Source of the DNA: Erythrobacter sp. UBA3075
GTDB taxonomy: Bacteria > Pseudomonadota > Alphaproteobacteria > Sphingomonadales > Sphingomonadaceae
NCBI GenBank assembly: GCA_002367375.1
Contig: DFBR01000139.1
Span: 5,984 to 14,846, forward strand
Direction: 5' to 3'
Length of the DNA: 8,863 bases
The translations under genes and the position numbers were made by a program. Positions 6,714-8,863 of this stretch are shown one piece after another. Each line of letters opens with the position of its first letter. Within the stretch, counting starts at the first letter, position 1. The notes beneath the pieces are model-generated. The model was not told the DNA's origin, did not search any database, and saw only the letters and a program-made list of their open reading frames with translations.

Positions 6714-7741
6714 CTTTCAATCCGGAAAACGACCGCCTCTACATTCAGGACGTGACCCTGCGGGACGGGATGCACGCCATCCTTCACATGTATGGTACAG
6801 ACAGTGTACAGACGATTGCCAAGGCGTTGGACGATGCAGGTGTCGATGCGATTGAGGTATCGCACGGCGACGGCCTGAATGGATCGACCTTCAATTACGG
6901 CTTTGGCGCACATACCGACTGGGAGTGGATTGAGGCCGCAGCCGAGGCGATAGAGAAGGCTGTCCTCACGACGCTTCTGGTTCCCGGTATCGGCACGGTC
7001 GAAGAACTCAAGCGGGCGTATTCAATGGGAGTGCGCTCTGTTCGGGTAGCGACCCATTGTACCGAGGCTGACGTGTCCAAGCAGCATATCGGCATAGCGC
7101 GCGATATGGGCATGGATGTCTCTGGCTTCCTGATGATGAGCCACATGATCGAGCCTGACGCACTTGCCCAGCAGGCGGTGCTGATGGAAAGCTATGGCGC
7201 GCAATGTGTCTATGTCACCGATAGTGGCGGCGCGCTTGATATGGATGGGGTCAAGGCGCGGCTACAGGCTTATGACCGGGTGCTGAAGCCCGAAACGCAG
7301 CGCGGCATTCACGCGCACCACAATCTGTCTCTTGGCGTGGCGAATTCGATCGTGGCAGCTCAGGCAGGGGCCGTGCGTATTGACGCAAGCCTGGCCGGCA
7401 TGGGGGCGGGTGCCGGTAATGCGCCGCTCGAGGTCTTTATCGCTGCGGCAAACCGCAAGGGTTGGCAGCACGGCTGCGATGTGATGGCCCTGATGGATGC
7501 CGCAGACGATCTGGTCCGGCCCCTGCAGGACCGGCCGGTGAGAGTTGATCGGGAAACGCTCAGTCTGGGTTATGCTGGCGTTTATTCGAGTTTTCTGCGC
7601 CATGCTGAACGGGCGTCGACACAATATGGCATCGATACCCGGGAAATTCTTGTTGAACTCGGCAACCGCCGCATGGTCGGCGGCCAGGAAGATATGATAA
7701 CCGATGTGGCGCTTGATCTGATCAAGGCAAAGGGTAGCTGA
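6710..7741 (+). CDS. xylK: 4-hydroxy-2-oxovalerate aldolase
   Basis: This is a class II, divalent-metal-dependent pyruvate aldolase that splits 4-hydroxy-2-oxovalerate into pyruvate and acetaldehyde. The protein has 343 residues (DmpG has 345). The TIM-barrel active site is intact: [10 protein letters not shown] (14-23) supplies Arg18, the metal ligand Asp19 and the catalytic His22; HAHHN (201-205) gives metal ligands His201 and His203; Tyr292 (GVYSSF) corresponds to the DmpG Tyr291 region. [12 protein letters not shown] (49-60), [11 protein letters not shown] (113-123) and TDSGGA (170-175) are family landmarks. The C-terminal part (about 270-343) is the dehydrogenase-contact domain of DmpG. 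The ATG shares four bases (ATGA) with the end of xylQ and follows GGGAAAAGAG (6694-6703). The next gene starts one base after the stop. Confidence 0.97.
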   Translation: MTFNPENDRLYIQDVTLRDGMHAILHMYGTDSVQTIAKALDDAGVDAIEVSHGDGLNGSTFNYGFGAHTDWEWIEAAAEAIEKAVLTTLLVPGIGTVEELKRAYSMGVRSVRVATHCTEADVSKQHIGIARDMGMDVSGFLMMSHMIEPDALAQQAVLMESYGAQCVYVTDSGGALDMDGVKARLQAYDRVLKPETQRGIHAHHNLSLGVANSIVAAQAGAVRIDASLAGMGAGAGNAPLEVFIAAANRKGWQHGCDVMALMDAADDLVRPLQDRPVRVDRETLSLGYAGVYSSFLRHAERASTQYGIDTREILVELGNRRMVGGQEDMITDVALDLIKAKGS

Positions 7742-7742
7742 C

Positions 7743-8513
7743 ATGGACAGGCTCTCACGCTACGCAGCAACGCTCGACACGGCAGCCCGGTTGGCGAAAA
7801 CGACACCACAGATCAAGCCTCAAGACGCCGCTTTCACGGTGGCCGAAGCCTATCAGGTGCAAAAACTTTCGGTCGATCGCCGCTTGTCGCGCGGCGAACA
7901 GCGCATCGGCGTCAAAATGGGGCTGACCAGCCGAGCCAAGATGCAGCAGGTCGGGGTGGAAGAGGTTGCCTGGGGGCGCTTGACTGACGCCATGCTAGTC
8001 GAGGAAGGCTCAGCCATTTCACGCGCTCGATATGTCCATCCCCGGGTCGAGCCTGAGATTGCTTTTTTGATGAAGGCGCCGCTGGCTGGCAAGGTGACGC
8101 CTGCAGCGGCACTGGCAGCGGTCGAAACTTTCGCTCCGGCCATGGAAATTATCGACAGCCGGTATGAGAATTTCAAATTTACGTTGGAAGACGTGATCGC
8201 CGACAACACTTCGTCTTCTGGTCTGGTAATCGGCCCGTGGAGCGATCCTCGCATTGATTTCTCGAATCTTGGGGTCATACTTGAAATCGATGGTGAAGTG
8301 GTTCAGGTGGGCTCGAGCGCCGCAATTCTGGGGCACCCGGTGCGTTCGCTCGTAGCGGCGGCAAGGCTCGTCGCCGAAGCAGGCGAACGGATCGAGGCGG
8401 GCGACGTGGTTATGGCCGGGGGAATTACCGCTGCTCCCGACCTTGCACCAGGTCAAACCGTGCGCACCACGGTGCAGGATCTTGGCGCCGTGATGTTCCA
8501 GGTGGAGGGGTAA
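7743..8513 (+). CDS. xylI: 4-oxalocrotonate (2-oxo-3-hexenedioate) decarboxylase
   Basis: It decarboxylates 2-oxo-3-hexenedioate, the keto form made by the tautomerase, to 2-hydroxypenta-2,4-dienoate. The protein has 256 residues, slightly shorter than XylI/NahK (about 264), with the difference at the N terminus. Metal ligands are Glu103 and Glu105 (RVEPEIAF) and Glu136 (MEIIDSR), and Lys58 lies in GVKMGLTSRAKM. The features IDSRYENFKF (137-146), DNTSS (154-158), AILGHPV (194-200) and MAGGITAA (224-231) are those of decarboxylases, not of XylJ. AAAGGG (7729-7734) provides the ribosome site eight bases before ATG 7743. The adjacent tautomerase supplies its substrate, and the hydratase, its paralog, is three genes upstream. 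Confidence 0.93.
   Translation: MDRLSRYAATLDTAARLAKTTPQIKPQDAAFTVAEAYQVQKLSVDRRLSRGEQRIGVKMGLTSRAKMQQVGVEEVAWGRLTDAMLVEEGSAISRARYVHPRVEPEIAFLMKAPLAGKVTPAAALAAVETFAPAMEIIDSRYENFKFTLEDVIADNTSSSGLVIGPWSDPRIDFSNLGVILEIDGEVVQVGSSAAILGHPVRSLVAAARLVAEAGERIEAGDVVMAGGITAAPDLAPGQTVRTTVQDLGAVMFQVEG
8504..8508 (+). promoter_or_regulatory. Strong ribosome binding site for the tautomerase
   Basis: GGAGG (followed by GG) ends six bases before ATG 8515, inside the last codons of xylI. It fixes the start codon and so places Pro directly after the initiator Met, as the enzyme requires. Confidence 0.75.
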
Positions 8514-8514
8514 G

Positions 8515-8721
8515 ATGCCGATAATTGAAGTCAATCTGCTTGAAGGACGTTCGTCCGACGCGAAGGAACGCTTGATAGAAGCGCTTACCGACGCGACTAT
8601 CGAGGCAATCGGAGCACCGCGCGAATCCGTTCGTGTCATTCTTCGAGATATGTCCGAAGCGCATTATGCCGTTGGAGGGCAGAGCGTAGCGGCGAAAGCT
8701 GCGACAAGCAGGCAGCAGTGA
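8515..8721 (+). CDS. xylH: 4-oxalocrotonate tautomerase
   Basis: This small enzyme ketonises 2-hydroxymuconate to 2-oxo-3-hexenedioate. The gene encodes 68 residues; P. putida mature 4-OT has 62. The sequence begins MPIIEVNLLEGR, so removal of Met exposes the catalytic Pro1. Numbered from that Pro, Arg11 and Arg39 (SVRVI) are conserved. Position 50, Phe in the TOL enzyme, is Tyr here (EAHYAVGG). Known family members are hexamers with the active site shared between subunits. There are about six extra C-terminal residues (ending TSRQQ). The start follows a strong GGAGGGG site one base after the xylI stop, and the stop overlaps the ferredoxin GTG start by four bases (GTGA). Confidence 0.95.
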   Translation: MPIIEVNLLEGRSSDAKERLIEALTDATIEAIGAPRESVRVILRDMSEAHYAVGGQSVAAKAATSRQQ

Positions 8722-8863
8722 GTGCCAGGTCCCATCAGATAGAGATCGTCGGAAGAAGCCAGTTCGCCTGCCCCGAAGAGGAGCGCGTGCTGATCGCGAT
8801 GGAACGGAAAGGGCTATCCGATATCGGCGTCGGCTGCCGCGGCGGCGGATGTGGCTTCTGTCG
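8718..8863 (+). CDS. xylT: XylT-type [2Fe-2S] ferredoxin, 3' truncated by window edge
   Basis: The 48 complete codons visible give the N-terminal half of a plant-type ferredoxin. The cluster motif CRGGGCGFC (codons 40-48) gives Cys40, Cys45 and Cys48; the fourth Cys would lie beyond the window. VLIAMERKGLSDIGVGCRGG closely resembles XylT/NahT, whose known role is to re-reduce the Fe(III) of inactivated catechol 2,3-dioxygenase. The likely start is GTG 8718, overlapping the tautomerase stop (GTGA); the only downstream in-frame ATG (codon 28) would remove the conserved N-terminal strand. The ribosome site is weak, so coupling to xylH is likely. In TOL and nah operons this gene directly precedes the dioxygenase; here it is about 5.7 kb downstream of it. 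The ferredoxin domain of a phenol hydroxylase reductase is a less likely alternative, because that motif differs. Confidence 0.87.
   Translation, partial: MSARSHQIEIVGRSQFACPEEERVLIAMERKGLSDIGVGCRGGGCGFC

Noticed and set aside
7262..7744. 160-codon open frame on the minus strand
   Set aside because: It is antisense to the aldolase, whose metal ligands and C-terminal domain are intact.
8019..8639. 206-codon open frame on the minus strand
   Set aside because: It covers parts of the decarboxylase and tautomerase genes, both with intact active sites; the antisense product resembles nothing I recognise.
1..8863. tRNA or rRNA genes, CRISPR arrays, insertion sequences, attachment sites, long direct repeats
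   Set aside because: None seen on either strand; nearly the whole window is occupied by metabolic genes.

Overview
The window holds most of a catechol meta-cleavage (lower aromatic-degradation) operon. All genes are on the + strand and tightly packed, and both ends of the window cut through a gene. The proteins match the XylE/F/G/H/I/J/K/Q/T (Dmp, Nah) families closely in length and catalytic residues. Gene order and protein style suggest an alphaproteobacterial aromatic degrader of the sphingomonad type (Novosphingobium or Sphingobium-like). That assignment is an inference from resemblance. The window has no rRNA, replication or mobility gene to fix the host or to say whether this is plasmid or chromosome.

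Layout: (1) 1-1101, the C-terminal two thirds of an ANL-family acyl/aryl-CoA ligase. (2) 1102-1185, the only sizeable gap (84 bp), with a short stem-loop and no convincing promoter. (3) 1186-2037, 2-hydroxymuconic semialdehyde hydrolase (xylF type). (4) 2055-2978, catechol 2,3-dioxygenase (xylE type). (5) 2981-3436, a GlcG/HbpS-like (DUF336) protein of unknown role. (6) 3451-4935, 2-hydroxymuconic semialdehyde dehydrogenase (xylG). (7) 4940-5752, 2-hydroxypenta-2,4-dienoate hydratase (xylJ). (8) 5775-6713, acylating acetaldehyde dehydrogenase (xylQ). (9) 6710-7741, 4-hydroxy-2-oxovalerate aldolase (xylK). (10) 7743-8513, 4-oxalocrotonate decarboxylase (xylI). (11) 8515-8721, 4-oxalocrotonate tautomerase (xylH). 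(12) 8718 to the end, the start of an XylT-type [2Fe-2S] ferredoxin.

Working together: XylE opens catechol or an alkylcatechol to a 2-hydroxymuconic semialdehyde. XylF hydrolyses ketone-type products directly to 2-hydroxypentadienoate. Aldehyde-type products go through XylG (oxidation), XylH (tautomerisation) and XylI (decarboxylation) to the same dienoate. XylJ hydrates it, XylK splits the product to pyruvate and acetaldehyde, and XylQ turns acetaldehyde into acetyl-CoA. The ferredoxin probably keeps the Fe(II) of XylE reduced. The set is complete for both branches.

The chemistry is well known. The less ordinary points are the gene order (F moved ahead of E, T moved behind H), a DUF336 gene between E and G, an apparent G+C step near position 2040 that suggests mosaic assembly, unusual motif residues in the CoA ligase, and Tyr in place of Phe-50 in the tautomerase. 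I did not find a clearly new system.
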